Notes: generated by a model from the sequence alone, not told the origin. Shown: positions 33,085-46,140, counted from the first letter of the stretch. The stretch: DNA of 64,000 nt from Paraescarpia echinospica (GCA_020002185.1 CM034542.1:57437773-57501772), one strand, 5' to 3'. Numbers and translations are program-made.

Positions 33085-33172
33085 AAAATCATGGTTACCA
33101 GGTCTGCCAGTGTAAAGCGCTTTGGGTAGTCTCAACGACTGGATACTGCGCTCTATAAGAACTTACCATTAC
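33085..33172 (-). mobile_element. Dispersed SINE-like repeat, copy 6 (inverted, partial)
   Basis: Minus-strand reading GGTAAGTTCTTATAGAGCGC, then GTATCCAGTCGTTGAGAC, AAAGCGCTTTACACTGGCAG, matching the head of the other copies. Confidence 0.7.
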
Positions 33173-33255
33173 TTTTCACACGGTGCAATTATAATTACTA
33201 AAATTATGCTTACTAAATACATTATAAGAAAACCTTATAAACTAGACAACCGTTT

Positions 33256-33256
33256 G

Positions 33257-33300
<44 letters not shown>

Positions 33301-33302
33301 TG
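33256..33302. repeat. GTGC microsatellite
   Basis: Eleven or so GTGC/TGCG tetranucleotides. Confidence 0.93.
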
Positions 33303-33479
33303 AGTCACTTTGATGTTATCATATCACATGCATGATCTAATATATTACATGATTGGTGCAGATATACTCGCCACCTTGAAAGTAGATATACAAACAGCAG
33401 TTTCTGTGCTGGTGCGCAGGAGGCCTACTCTCGGCTGATACAGGGCTATACCTGGCAACTTATTTTTAATTCCGGGAGA

Positions 33480-33910
33480 TTCATGAGCGGTTCAGCACAC
33501 GCTGTCTCGTCGCGCTGTCTCTGATCTTGACATCGGAAGACGGGGGAGGGGTGCTGTTGGAGATTTCTCGCCGGATCGTAACAACCCTAACACGAATTGA
33601 AGAAGGGAAGCGGAAAGTTGGTTGCCCTAAGAGACAATCTGGCGAATGAATGTTGAGAAAGAAAGACAAAATACATGGTTGAAATCGTGGAAAGAAGGCA
33701 CACCGGTAGTCAGAGAAAGAGGACAAACTGGAGAAAATGCTCTACAGCATCTGCCCCGACGATGATAGGTAGGGAAAGGTAATTTAGTAATTTGGAAGTG
33801 GACGTGAATTGAAGCCGCTTGGGAGTGGAACGTCGCTGTTGCACGTCGACGAAAGCGCAAGTGACGTAACCAAAGCAATTATATATAATTGCTTTGACGT
33901 AACTCAAAAT
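33480..33910 (-). mobile_element. Dispersed repeat shared with 62465-62700 (probable LINE 5' region)
   Basis: The stretch about 33605-33770 (GAAGGGAAGCGGAAAG...CGTGGAAAGAAGGC...GGACAAACTGGAGAAAATG) aligns with 62468-62612. At 62 kb this block lies immediately 5' of a LINE endonuclease start on the minus strand, so it is probably LINE 5' sequence. The open frames here are not convincing genes. Confidence 0.5.
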
Positions 33911-34450
33911 ACGATGACGTCATCATATGACGTCAACATGACAACCATATTCAGTGGTAAATGGAATTGTTTATGTGTCTAGTGATTTAACATTATAGAC
34001 ATGGTTCACTGATGTTTGTAAATAAATAATGTAGTATTTGGAAAGGAATATCAAAGAAATACACCAACTGACCACTTGACCAACTCAACACTATAAAAAT
34101 AACTGTTTTACAAGGAGTCATTATTAATGCCGTTCATTTACAATATCATACAGGCGCACCATCCACGCACACGCATGCATATTGTTCCACGATAATTCCT
34201 CGGCCTTAAAACATGTGGAGGCCTCTCAGAAGATGCATTCGACGTTCTTGGTGAATTCCAAAGGATGAAAGAATAGGAACTCTCACTTGAAGTCTCCGTC
34301 TTTGGTGCAAATCGCGAACACGAGTAGCACACAAGATAGCGATATCCTTACTTTCAGCCAACCCTTTATGTGATATACGCTATGTCTTATTTTTACGCTA
34401 TGCCCTATAATGTTATCATGTTTATGCTATGTTTTTCTGTTGACTTGCAT
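33911..34450. other. Unassigned sequence
   Basis: No gene or repeat recognised. Confidence 0.45.
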
Positions 34451-34451
34451 T

Positions 34452-34585
<134 letters not shown>

Positions 34586-34800
34586 GCATGGTTTCTGTGT
34601 ATGGAATAATGTTGTGTACTTGTTCTTTCATGCGCTGATAGTAAAATGGTGCATTCATTCTTGAATCTCTTTGGTAACTATGTTCATATTCTTATATATG
34701 ACTCTACATTTATTTATAATTCGTATTGTATTTATTCAGGGTTTTTTTTATTTGAGAAGGGCATAGCAATATATAAGTCTATGACTTCAGCTATGTCCTT

Positions 34801-34801
34801 T

Positions 34802-34866
<65 letters not shown>

Positions 34867-34870
34867 GCAG
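34801..34870. repeat. CAG triplet run, about 22 units
   Basis: Pure CAG from TTTCAGCAG onward, one CCG interruption near the end. In an open frame of 91 codons it would encode polyglutamine, but nothing else in that frame suggests a gene. Confidence 0.95.
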
Positions 34871-34924
34871 CACACCATACTGTGCATGTATTATGTTGTT
34901 GCTATTGTTGTTGTTGAATAAACT

Positions 34925-35960
34925 TTAATTAATTCATTCATTCGTTCATTGATCCATTCGCATTTGTTGGATGGTCTTTCCATGTATCCTAATGCTGAAT
35001 ATGGATCGGAACATTTTTATGACTCCCCCACTTTCGTGATTAGTGTGCACACATACGGCTGTGTGGGGTTACCTGGGGGTGTTTACAGGGGAGTGGGGCA
35101 GAGTGGGAATGGAGTGGGGTGCTACCTCGTTACCTCGGTAGAATTACATGGGCACACCAGGATGCGGTCTGACGCCAGCTGCCGGTTAATCCTGGCCGCC
35201 CCAGACTTGTTAGTCAGACGCGCTTGCGGTGAAACCATCACGCAGTGGAAACGACCAGGAAATGACTCGTATTAATGGCTCTCGCTGATACATGCATAAG
35301 GAATTATAGGAAGAGGTGTCAGTTCATTCAAGCACCCCCCACTGAAGGCTGGGATGAGGGTGGGTGGGGTGTGGGCAGGAAGAACCCAAGACAGGTCCAG
35401 CGCAGGAAGAACCCCAGACAGATCCAGCGCAGGAAGAACCCCAGACAGGTCCAGCGCGGTCTACAGTGTAACAGATACAGTGTTCTCAAAGACCGTGCAT
35501 TGATAGAACAATTATTGTGCTGCTAACCACGCACGTACTTACGCACACACAAACGCACACACGTGCGCTCTCGCACGTACGCACATATATATATATATAT
35601 TTATATAAATAAGTTTTTATTATATATACACGAGCGCGCGCACACACGCATACACACACACACATACACACACACACACGTTTGTGTTTTGAAATCTATG
35701 ATAATTTCACCAAAAACTCCAACTGCACCCCTTTTGAGACTCACACAAAACTTCAATCGAACCCCTCCCCGGTTTTCATCACAAAAACAGCATCATTTCA
35801 TATTTAGGCCTTTTTATTTAGGCTATTGTAGGCACATCTGACACAAACTATGTGGCCGGGATTATCGCCTTTCGTTCACTGTAAGCGAAGGACGACCGCC
35901 TTGCCTAGTCCCTGCGTGCTTCCGTTAAAAATCGCGCTGATCACAATGGGACCGCTTAGA
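34925..35960. other. Unassigned sequence with small repeats
   Basis: A 27-bp repeat (GCAGGAAGAACCCCAGACAG) occurs three times at 35375-35455. AC/TA microsatellites lie at 35540-35682. An open frame at 34949-35275 (108 codons) has no recognised domain. Confidence 0.45.
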
Positions 35961-35964
35961 CTTA

Positions 35965-37045
35965 GTAGACATTTGTGTTTTAGTTTGCTCTATTTAAACC
36001 GGAAAACGCTTCGTTTGATATAACTTTAGTTGCAATTAATGCTTTCTTACCAGTGGAACAAGATCTGTAGTTGATGTTTATTCATGTCCAAATCATTTGT
36101 TTTGTTATTGCCGTCGTCGCAACGTCAAGAGACGGGTGTAACTGTCGTCGAGCGAGCGGGTGAATTTGCGCGCGGACATTTCTTCATCGCACACTCCCAC
36201 AAAGCCCAGAGGACTCAGTGTCCGCACCCGATATAGCGGTGGGCGAAAATAATTATTATGAAATGCGACCACGCCACCACACCAACGTTGTTTGTTCGAG
36301 GCATTCTCTTCGCAGCTATGCGAAACAGTCACTCATATTGCACACAAGGTTTATGCTCGTATATGTTAACTTCACATGGACACAATATACATATGTGTGC
36401 TTGAAATCACCAGCCAGTGAAGCCGCTTAGTAAACAGTTGTGTTTAGTTTGCTCTATTTAAAACGGAAAACAAATGCTTCGTTTGATATAACTGTAGTTG
36501 CAATTATTGTATTATTACAAATAAAAGAATATATGTTTAATAATGGTATGCATATTACAAACTGATTTATTCGGTGACAGGGACAAAGTACAGGGATGTA
36601 TTTGTTCATTAGTGGAAAGGGGTTGGCAAGGCAAGAGGGTCAATCTTAGTTACCAGTTGGGTTTCCAAGCTAAACCAGTTATTCCAAAGAAAGTTGATCA
36701 TGACCCAAATGTCCACATGCCTGCACCCCCAACCCACTACCCCGACTGAAAACGCCACTGTGTGTGTTCCATCATCTGCGCCGGAGAGCTTAGGACGTTT
36801 TCTATTTAAAAAAAAACTGTTTTGTGGTGGCTCCATTGATGTATTTTTGTAACAATGGCATAGCGCGCGCTGGACCGACTTGTATTGATACACGATCTTT
36901 GGCCCAGAGGATGCAGTGTCCGCACCCGATATAGCGGTGGGCGAAAATATTTATGAAATGCGACCACGCCACCACACTAACGTTGTTTGTTCGAGGCATT
37001 CTCTTCGCAGCTATACGAAACAGTCGCTAATATTGCACACAAGGG
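35965..37045 (+). repeat. Segmental tandem duplication with internal insertion
   Basis: Two blocks recur in the same order. Block 1: 35967-36042 and 36431-36510 (GTTTGCTCTATTTAAA..CGGAAAA). Block 2: 36207-36350 and 36905-37045 (GTCCGCACCCGATATAGCGG...GCACACAAGG). The second copy is about 230 bp longer between blocks, so sequence was inserted there. No coding function seen. Confidence 0.8.
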
Positions 37046-37049
37046 AAAT

Positions 37050-37540
37050 TATGAGAATTTAGAAAGACATGTGGTGACGTTACCTATTATTGACCGCGCG
37101 GTCGTATGTCCACCAATATTGATAGAGAGCGACGACTGTTGACAAGGAAGGTCAAGCCAATCAAGTCGTAGTCATACCGCGCACACAGTTAGGAACAACC
37201 AACCCTTGAGGATAGATCACTATTTACTTCCGGGTTTGGGGTAGACCAGCGGTTCCCAATTTTTGCTCCCTCCCGCTTACCCCATAGACAATCGTTGGGG
37301 AATCCCATCGCTGTAATGTAGAATATAGGTACAGGCAAAATAACTCCACACACAACCCTTATATTACGAAGTGAATATAAGTCTTCCCAGAATTGACAGT
37401 GGTTAAGCAACAACTCAATACAATACGATTGATGAGCCACCCTTGTTGAAACCAGGGCCTCAGTTCGAGGAATAGTTTTGGACTGGCAGACTTGGCGATC
37501 ATCGTTGACACACAGTCTGGCACGACATATGATCTTTTTT
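37050..37540. other. Unassigned sequence
   Basis: Only a 141-codon minus-strand frame (37189-37614) with no recognised domain; its C-terminal part overlaps the likely LINE tail. Confidence 0.4.
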
Positions 37541-37544
37541 AATA

Positions 37545-39660
37545 ATAATAAGTTCATTTCATTTAAGTTGCAAAGATACAAAACAAAGTAATACACTATA
37601 GTATTGTAGTACAACTAAGGAGATTCCTAAGATACCCGCAAGGGCTTATAGCGGATCCACCTATGACAAAAACAAATTTAATGTTAAACAGTAACTGTTA
37701 ATTAAAAAACAATAATGTCATTAATGAAAATACAATTACTTAACTAGTAAATGCTTAAACAATATAACTTTTGAACTTTGTGTAACTTTTCAACTACTTA
37801 ACTTGGTTTGTTTAAATCCAGGTGAATATTTAGTATAGACAAATAATTCAAGAATCTAATTTTTTTAATAAACTTAATTAAGATAAAACTGTTGATATTA
37901 CTGGAATTAGTTAAGTTTCTCGATAAAGGGACAACAACAAATGTTTAAGTTTCTTCTTGAATCGGAATAGTGCCACTTACTGTTTAGTTTCAGTTATCAC
38001 AGAATTCCATAATTTTTACCCATGTATTTAACAGAGGATTTATTTATGTTAACTCTAACCAGAGGCATAAAATAGTCTGTGTGCGTTCTGGTATTATGTC
38101 TATGTATATCAATATGTTTATTTAAAAGGTTTAGCATACTGGTTGGAAGCATATGGTTATTAAATTGGCACATAAACACACACAGCTGATATTTGTCATT
38201 TAGTTTTAGTAAGTTGGTTTTCTTGAATACGTTACCTGTGTTGGCAAGGTATTGACACTTGGTAATTATTCTGATTGCTTTTTTTGTAAAATATTAAGTT
38301 TATTTTTTCTTGATGTATAGGTATTTGCCCAAATTAGGGCCCAGTAGTGTAGATGGGGGAATTAATGTGCAATACAGGGTTTTTAATATATATAGTCAGG
38401 TAAAAATTGCATTAATTTATAAAGCATACATACAAGGGGTGAACCATTAGACGCAATTGAGTTGATATGTAGTGGCCAGTTTAAATGTTCCTCTAGATAA
38501 ATTCCTAAGAATTTTGTTGAAGTAACTTGATTTATATGAATTCCATTTGTTTTAATTACTACCTCAGATTTATTATATATTTTTTATTTTCAGGAGTAAA
38601 TATAATCAAGTTAGTTTTATTTATGTTTAATGATAGTTTGTTACAGTGAAATCACGTTGATATCTTATCAAGTTCTGAATTTACATCTTCGATAAGCTTA
38701 GTAAAATTTGGATGTAAGTTAAACAGATTTGTGTCAGCTGCAAATAAAATAAAATTGAGAATATTTGTTGTTTTAACAATGTCATTTATATATAAGACGA
38801 AAAGAAGTGGACCAAGTAATGATCATTGAGGAACGTCACAAGTCACTGTCAATAATTCCGAATATGATTGACTATAGGAAACAAATTGTTTTCTGTTTTC
38901 GAGGTGATTTCTAAACCGCTGTAAACACACATCTCTTATTCCATAGCAATTTAGTTTATTTACCAAAATATCATGGTCAATGATGTCAAATGCTTTAGAT
39001 GTTTGTTGATATTTTATTTATTATAATAACATAATTATTAATTAGAACCATATATGTTCCATATTTCGTTCTGAATCCGTACTGATTTTCAGCAGTATTT
39101 TTTAAGTGAGTAAGGAAATTATTAACTCGGTTATACATTAGGCGTTCAAGTAATTTAGGAAAAAAACAAGGTAATTTGACATTGGTCTGTTATTACCAAA
39201 TAGGTTTGGATTTTCCTTTTTGAATATAGATATAACCTTTGCAATTTTGAGATTATCTGGCAGTATACCTGATTCAAATGAAGTGTTAAAAATGTGAGCA
39301 AGTGGGTTTGCTATTATTTGTTTAATTATGTATACGTCAATATTGTCAAACCCATTCGATGAGTTTGATTTTGTTATGTGCATCAATTAAATTATTTCAG
39401 TTGAATTTGTTGGAGTACAGAAACAATTTGAGTCAATTTGTATAATAAGTTTAGTTGGATTATCATTTACTACTGGAAGTTTCTTGACAAGAGTAGGACC
39501 AACATTAATGAAATATTTGTTAAATTCATTTGAAATGTCTTGTTTATCTAAACATGTTGAACCATCTTCTTTAATGAATTTTTCGTTGATATCATTGTTT
39601 TTATTTTTCTGTTTTAGTACTTCACCGACTTTCGTACATAACAACAGCAAGACTCCTTAT
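37545..39660 (-). mobile_element. LINE (reverse transcriptase), broken, minus strand
   Basis: Minus-strand order: 39650-39387 reads INEKFIKEDGSTCLDKQDIS...EFNKYFINVGPTL; 39386-39138 reads SSNGFDNIDVYIIKQIIANP and PDNLKIAKVISIFKKENPN (RT N-terminal palm). 38950-38640 carries palm motif remnants (SLLGPLLFVLYINDI-like, an AADTN where YADD is expected, and NFTKLIEDVNSELDKI). 38179-37997 reads the C-terminal HNTRTHTDYFMPLVRVN. Multiple stops and shifts. The 3' end is probably near 37545, where AATAATAATAAG begins. Confidence 0.75.
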
Positions 39661-40780
39661 TGACAGAGATATCTGGCGGGAAACACCAACAATGCCGTCA
39701 CATGCACATCAGCCATAGTCTGCTGATACGATGCTCGCTCAACGAAGACCAGATTTGACCAAGGAAAGAGCCTCAAACGCGGCACGAGCGATGGAGTCGT
39801 TCACGAACTCCAAAATTGTCCTCATGTACGCTGTCTGGTAGAGAATACACCTCAACACTGAGCGGATTTTTGAACAAATTCGCCTCAGTTGCACTCAGAT
39901 CCAGAATATATGTGTAGAGTACGTTCCTCATTGAAGACAGGTGCGAATAAATTGCCTGTGATTTTTAGGTAGTCCCCGGATCCATGACCTGTGTACCAGG
40001 TGCCCGGGACCCATTATATTTCTACAGGAATGTTTTTCATCAAGTCAGAATTACTTGTTAGAACAACGCCAATGCCCCATCCTTTACGAATATATTATGT
40101 GAAAAACATAGTTGTGCCCCCGGAAATGTCACCGTCCCAACGCCACCCATATTGACACTGAAGCTAATCAAGACGATACGGATATGGAGATGTAGTTCGC
40201 TACACAAAACAATAACGCCTTGTTAGTTGTACGCCTGCAAGATCAATCAAATCGACATTATTCGGAGCAGCCACATATCCGAGAGAAGTCTGACGATCAT
40301 GTCGCAATGCTACGTGTGTTTTATTGCACCAGCGCCAAAAAAGCCTGTGGCAAATCAAACATGAACATATAAACAATTTCATGAAAGATGAATAGCCGAA
40401 GATCAACGAGGAATTACTGTAGTTTTTCTGCTAGTGATGCTCCTTATTTACATCGCCGGAAAGGTCGAGTAGTTCTGCTTAGACTTCCAAACGATGCACG
40501 ACCAACGCAGTGGTACAGTTGCTAACTTTTCAGTTTCAAATTGCAGGAGAATTTGAGGCTCATCAAAACAACCAGTTCTGCACCCTACAGCTACCAATTC
40601 TACGGTATAGCTCCTAATTCTACAGTGTATCAGTGATATGACATGCAATAAATTTGTTTAACTTTGATAAAATCTAAATTGTTATTTCATGTACAACTAT
40701 AATAAATGTTAACGTGGTCGCCTATGAACACTACTAACGTCCCGTCGCCCGCTCCCGGGGCGTTCTCTTTCATCTGTTTC
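39661..40780. other. Unassigned sequence
   Basis: A few minus-strand frames (40200-40406, 40448-40648, and a 52-codon frame near 39930) have no recognised family. Nothing else seen. Confidence 0.4.
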
Positions 40781-40790
40781 CGGTGTCACA

Positions 40791-40811
40791 ATGGCGGCCT
40801 TAGAAAAAGGT
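40791..40811 (+). CDS. Candidate first coding exon (MAALEK...)
   Basis: CACAATGGCGG is a good start context. The six codons MAALEK run to AAAG and a strong donor GTAGGT. The 60 bases before it are CpG-rich (CGTCGCCCGCTCCCGGGGCG) with a pyrimidine tract and TTTCCGG, like an animal housekeeping promoter. No downstream exon was identified in the window, so this rests on a short signal. Confidence 0.3.
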
Positions 40812-41059
40812 AGGTTTAACAAGATTTCTATCCACGGCAACCCGATGCCTACGTCCATGTAAGGTCAACTATGTATCTTGCACATAGAAGCTTTCAACAT
40901 CGTTAATAATAGTGACTTGTTAAGCGCCAATATCCTCGAAAATCAATATCAGTGGCCGCAACAAAACTAAAGGATTAAGCAATCTCATTATCGTATACAA
41001 TGCGTGAGTCGTCAACAAATGGTTGAAAGTGCTTGGAAGCTAAGAAGGATTAAAAAGAA

Positions 41060-43955
41060 AGGTTTTTAGACGACGGTGAATTTAAATTATATTTCCTTCT
41101 AATTTAACGCAGACAGGAAGTGAATTCCACAGAGTTGGTGCGGCAAGCGAGAAGGCTCGAATTCCAGCATTCGTCTTCAGTCGGGGAATGAAAAGAATAT
41201 TACAACTGGTCGACCGTAGCTGTCTGGGATATCTTGCTGGAGTGAGCATCGAATGTAGATATGCAGGTTGTTTGGATGAAAGGGCTTGATAGGCAATTGT
41301 ACAACTCTTGAAAATAATCCGATATCGCACAGGAAGCCAATGCAGTGATTTTAGAAGCGACACTGAGAGAGAAAAATGAGGAGAACGCGTGACTACCTTT
41401 GCCAAACAATGTTGGACACGTTGAAGTTTTGTTATATCATTGCTTGCAATATTATAAAGGAGGGAACTGCGGTAGTCGAGTCTGCTGCTTACAAGAGCTG
41501 TTGCGATAGTTTTAGCTATGGAAAGTCAGATATACAGCGAAGATCACGGTTATGGTAAAACAGCAGGACACGTTTTGGATATGTGGTGTTTAAAATGAAG
41601 TTGTCATTAAACGTTACTCCGAGATTCCGTGCTGAATTTTAAAATTGACATTTTCATCAAACGTTACTCCGATATCCCGTGCTGAGCCGGTTGGTGAGAT
41701 ACTTTGACTCAAGATACGTATTGGAAAAAAATCATCAAGTTTACCACGCTGCTTTGGGGTATCAGTGATGAGAAATTCAGTTTTACCTGCATTTGACTTT
41801 AATTTGCTGTCATTCATCCAATGAAAGATATCTTGGCGACAATCGCTGAGCTGGTTTAGGGAGCGATTTTTATCTGATGTAGCCAAAGAAATGTAGATAT
41901 GTGAGTCATCTGCGTAAAGGTGATGATCCAAGTTATGACTTTGGATAACATAGGTTAGTGGCGTAGTGTAGAGCGTGAAAAGCAAAGGCCCAAGAACAGA
42001 ACCCTGTGGGACACCACATGACGTGGGCAGTACGACTGAAAAGCAGTTACCTATCTTTATGGCTTGGTGTCTGTCAGTTAGATATGAAGAAAACCAGTGC
42101 CCGATATGCCGTATCATGTTGATAAACGTTTAATAAGAATGTTGTGACCAATGGTATAAAACCCGGCAGACAGATCAAGCAGGGTAAGTGCAATTACTTT
42201 GCCTTTATCGATGTTTAGGTTTTATGTCATTGTGTACTTTTAAAAGAGCAGTTTCTGTAGAGTGAAATTGTTTGTATGCAGATTGTAACACATTAGATAA
42301 GTAATTTGTGCTGATGTGAAACCTTAGACGGTTTGCTGCAACCTTTTCAAGTATTTTTGAAATAAAGCTGAGGCTGGAAATGGGTCTATAACTGTTTAGT
42401 CTTCTTTAGGTAGATATGTCTTTTTAAGAACTGGGTTTACATGGGCGTATTTAAGATCATCAGAAAAAAAGCCAGAGCCCAGTGATGCATTTATGATATA
42501 TGTTATTGGTTTGTGTAGTGCATCAAGACATGCTTTTAGCAGTGTGCTCGGGAATGGATCGAGATCACAGGATTTATTTGGGGAGGACATAACTATTTTC
42601 CTCATTTCGTCAACTGTGGCAGGTTCAAACGATGCAAGTTGAGAATTTTAATTGTGGAGAGTCAGCATTTTAATACTTGAAGTGTGACCTGGGAAAGCAG
42701 ACTGGATAAGACTGGTTTTGTCCTTGAAGTGAATAGAGAACGAGTCACACAATGACTTGATTGAAGCATGATTTGGTAGGGATGGAGCAGGCCGTTTGCG
42801 TAAAATTTGATTTATACCGTTCCATAGCTGATGTGGACTATCAGAGTTATTGGAGACAATATTTGTGTAATAATCCGATTTTGCTTTGGCCATTTGTCTG
42901 TTGCAATAGTAACATTGTCTTCAATAACGTGAACTTTCCAAGGACGACCGTGATTTTCGCCAAACACGCTCCAAATAACGACAGGGCCTTTTAGATTTTA
43001 TAATTTCTGGAGTCATTCATTGAGCTGGTGGTTTTTACGACACAGATTCGGATTTAATTGGTGCATGTGCGTGAAGCAATGGCTTAAGTACATGACAGTA
43101 CTGCTCATACAAGTCTGATGAGTGTTCGTTAGGATGTGTAATAAGGTTGGATTTAAGGATATCAGCCATTAAGGCTGCGATGTTGATCCTGTGAATGGCT
43201 CTATAAAACACATTGTGCTTGTACACGGCTGAAGTTATAAAAACGTTAAGATCGGCAATGACAGTGTGGTGGTCGGATAAGCCATCCGAAACTGTGGGTG
43301 TCTGGACATGTTTATAAGTTGAACGAATTGTCAAGAGGTCAAGCCAATGTCCATGTTTATATGTCGGAAAGGTGACATATTGTTTCATATCAAAAGATGC
43401 CAGAATACCATGAAATGTGATTGCTGTTGCAGAAGGTATATCCAAATGAAGATAAATATCACCAACCATGTAAAATTCTGAATGCATGGTTGCCAAATTT
43501 TCCAACAGATCCTGGAATTCTTCAAAGAAATTGGCTGGGTGTCCTGGAGGGCGATACATACACACACAAAATAACCAGAGAAAGAAGAATCTGAAATGTC
43601 AATACAGATTGACTAAAAACTGGAATACTCAGGGTTAGAATGGAAATTAAGTTTTAACTGTTTTGAGATAAGAAATCCCACACCACCACCTCGTCCGACT
43701 GAACGTGGGCGATGATGGAAGGTGAAACCGGAAGTAGAAATGTCGGCAATGCATGCGGCTGCGTCAGGTGATTTGAGTCAGGTATCAGTGACAAAAAGGA
43801 TGTCTATTGTCTTGGAAATTAATAAATCGGTAAGGGAGGCTGTTTAATCTCGAATAGATCGAACGCTAGTGGTGGCCACTCGAATGTCGCGCTTGACAGC
43901 AGGTCCGGGATTTAGACTTACATCTCCTTCTAATAGTAAGATAATAATACACTTT
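41060..43955 (-). mobile_element. CR1/L2-like LINE, nearly full length, decayed
   Basis: Minus-strand order from 43950: LLLEGDVSLNPGP (2A-like), then DIRVATTSVRSIR (endonuclease start). 43565-43035 is the AP endonuclease (YRPPGHP, GDIYLHLD, GLSDHHTV). 42893-42648 is the linker (KSDYYTNIV, LWNGINQIL). 42605-42396 is RT start (MSSPNKSCDLDPFPSTLLKA). 42117-41614 is the palm (GVPQGSVLGPLLFTLY, HHLYADDSHIY at 41905-41916). 41405-41082 is the C-terminal segment (SLHWLPVRYRIIFK, TLWNSLPVCVK). Stops and frameshifts separate the pieces. A local duplication of about 50 bp lies at 41590-41690. The intact YADD, PQGS and SDH show its decay is by frame damage rather than catalytic loss. Confidence 0.88.
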
Positions 43956-44018
43956 AACAAATACCTTAAGGCAAATATACACAGATGAGAACATATTTAG
44001 CACACATAGATTGGACTA

Positions 44019-46140
44019 ACTCAATGAGGGACACGACAGCAACAGAATGTTGGACCATTTTGAAAGATGAGATTGAGGGCATTATTGAAAGATTTGTTCC
44101 CCTAAAAAAGTAAGGGAAACGATGTAGGAAGAAACACCTATCAAAAGAAGCTATACGAGCGATTGCTTACAAATAAATTATGTGGAGGGTTTACAGAAAC
44201 ACTGGAAATATAGAAGACTATAACAACTACAAAGAGGCCCTTAACCTAGCTACAACCGAAATTAGAAAATCCAAACGAATTGATATAAAAAAAATGATAG
44301 CAAGAGTGTCTACGCTTATGTAGGAAGTTAACAGAAGGTTCGAGGTAAGGTGGGACAACTAGAAAACAGCGCAGGAAACGTAGTATCTGATGGGTTTCAA
44401 ATGGCAGAGGCCCTGAACGAGTATTTAAGCTCAGTGTTTACTACATAAGATATAAGTTCACTGCCATTACCAGTTAATACATTTGAAGAGGATGAATCAA
44501 ATCAATTAGGGCAGTTGTTAGTTACTCCTGAAATGGTATCAAAGAAAATTTAGATGATGAAAGAAAACAAATCACCTGGAGTTGACGGGATACCACCAAA
44601 ACTGCTTAATGAAATTGTAGACCAAATCAGTACACCACTTGCTATATTCTTTAACTTTACACATAAAGAGGGAATCGTCCCACTAGAATGGAAATTAGCA
44701 AACATTACACCATTATAAAAAAAATGGATCGAGGAGCGAAACAGAGAATTACAGCCCAGTGAGCTTAACATCAGTTTTATGCAAATTATTAGAAACGTTT
44801 ATTAGAGACCACATGGTGGAATTCCTTGAAAAACACAAATTAATAAATGAATATCAACATGAGTTCCTAAAAGCTAGGTCTTGTCTAACCAATCTCTTAT
44901 GTTTTTTAGAAGAAATTACAAAGTGGGTAGATGATGGGTCAACAGTGGATGTTGTCTACTTAGATTTTCAGAAAGCATTTGATAAAGTGCCACATCAAAG
45001 AGTGTTACTTAAACTAAAAGCCCATGGTATAGGGTATGGTGTGATCAGTTGGATACAAACATGGTTGACAGACAGAAGACAGAGAGTAATAGTAGAGGGG
45101 GATATTTCAAACTGGAAACCAGCTTTGAGTGGAGTGCCTCACGGGTCGATGTTGGGACCTATATTATTCTTGATATATCTAAATGATTTGGCTGATGACG
45201 TATCGAGCAAAGCATTGAAATGCGCAAGAAATACAACGTGTTCGGAACAGTTAAAACAGATGCAGATAAACACACTTTACAGGATGATCTAGCCAAATTG
45301 GGCAACTGGTCTGAAAAAATGGCAAATGTTATTCAATTTTGTGAAGTGTAAATGCATTCACATAGGACATGGAAATGTGAACAAAGAATACATAATGGGG
45401 AATAATATACTAGTTAAAACTGTAAAAGAAAAGGACTTTGGAGTAACAGTTAGTGCTGACATGAACGTTTCAGAGCAATGTGGACTTGCTGCTTCAAAGG
45501 GTAACCAAATACCATGGCTAATTAGGAGACATATCACATATAAGGAGAAACAGCTAACTGTACCACTGTACAAAGCAATAGTTAGGCTACATTTGGTATA
45601 CAAGCATGGAGGCCATATCGTAAGAAGGATATAGATAAGCTAGAAAGAATGCAACGAAGAGCAACTAACCTGATTCCTGAACTGAAAGATCTTGGTTATG
45701 TAAGACGCCTATTAGAATGTGGGTTGACAACACTAGAGACTAGGAGACTAAGAGGAGACCAAATAGAAGTTCTTAAGATATAGAATGGTTATGAGGATAT
45801 TGATAGAACTATTTTTTTTCAAACTGAAAGAAGGCAGTATAACCAGAGGGCAAAATGCAGCATTAATTAAGGAACAGTGTAGGTTGGATATGAGAAAGTA
45901 CTCATTCTCTCAGAGGACAATAAATGACTGGAACGAATTATCTGATGATTGTGTTAATGCTAGCAGTGTGAATACGTTCAAAAATAAAATTGACAGCTAT
46001 CTGGCGAGGGCGGGTTATATGTAGGTGGAAAATTGTTGGACTCTCCATAAGCCAAATGCTTCCTTGTCCGCATGCCGTCTGGAGCTTATAGCTTTGGTCG
46101 GCAATCTTGTTAAATCTTGTTAAATTGCTAATTTATATGT
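44019..46140 (+). mobile_element. CR1-like LINE, plus strand, reverse transcriptase with ruined active site
   Basis: 44030-44330 reads the pre-RT region (ECWTILKDEIEGIIERFVPL, EDYNNYKEALNLATTEIRKS). 44550-44720 reads KENKSPGVDGIPPKLLNEIV. 44759-45292 is the palm: SLTSVLCKLLETFI, VDVVYLDFQKAFDKVPHQRV (motif A), LSGVPHGSMLGPILFLIYLN (motif B, H for Q). The expected FADD reads CARN (about 45222-45233), losing both aspartates. 45326-46024 is the thumb and C-terminus (DFGVTVSADMNVSEQC, RTINDWNELSDDCVNA, FKNKIDSYLARAGYM). Frame breaks at 45292 and 45634. The 3' untranslated end may extend into the repeat starting at 46031. Confidence 0.85.

Noticed and set aside
34646..34921. Polyglutamine protein
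   Set aside because: Apart from the CAG run the frame has no domain, no good splice context beyond TTTCAG, and lies between microsatellites.
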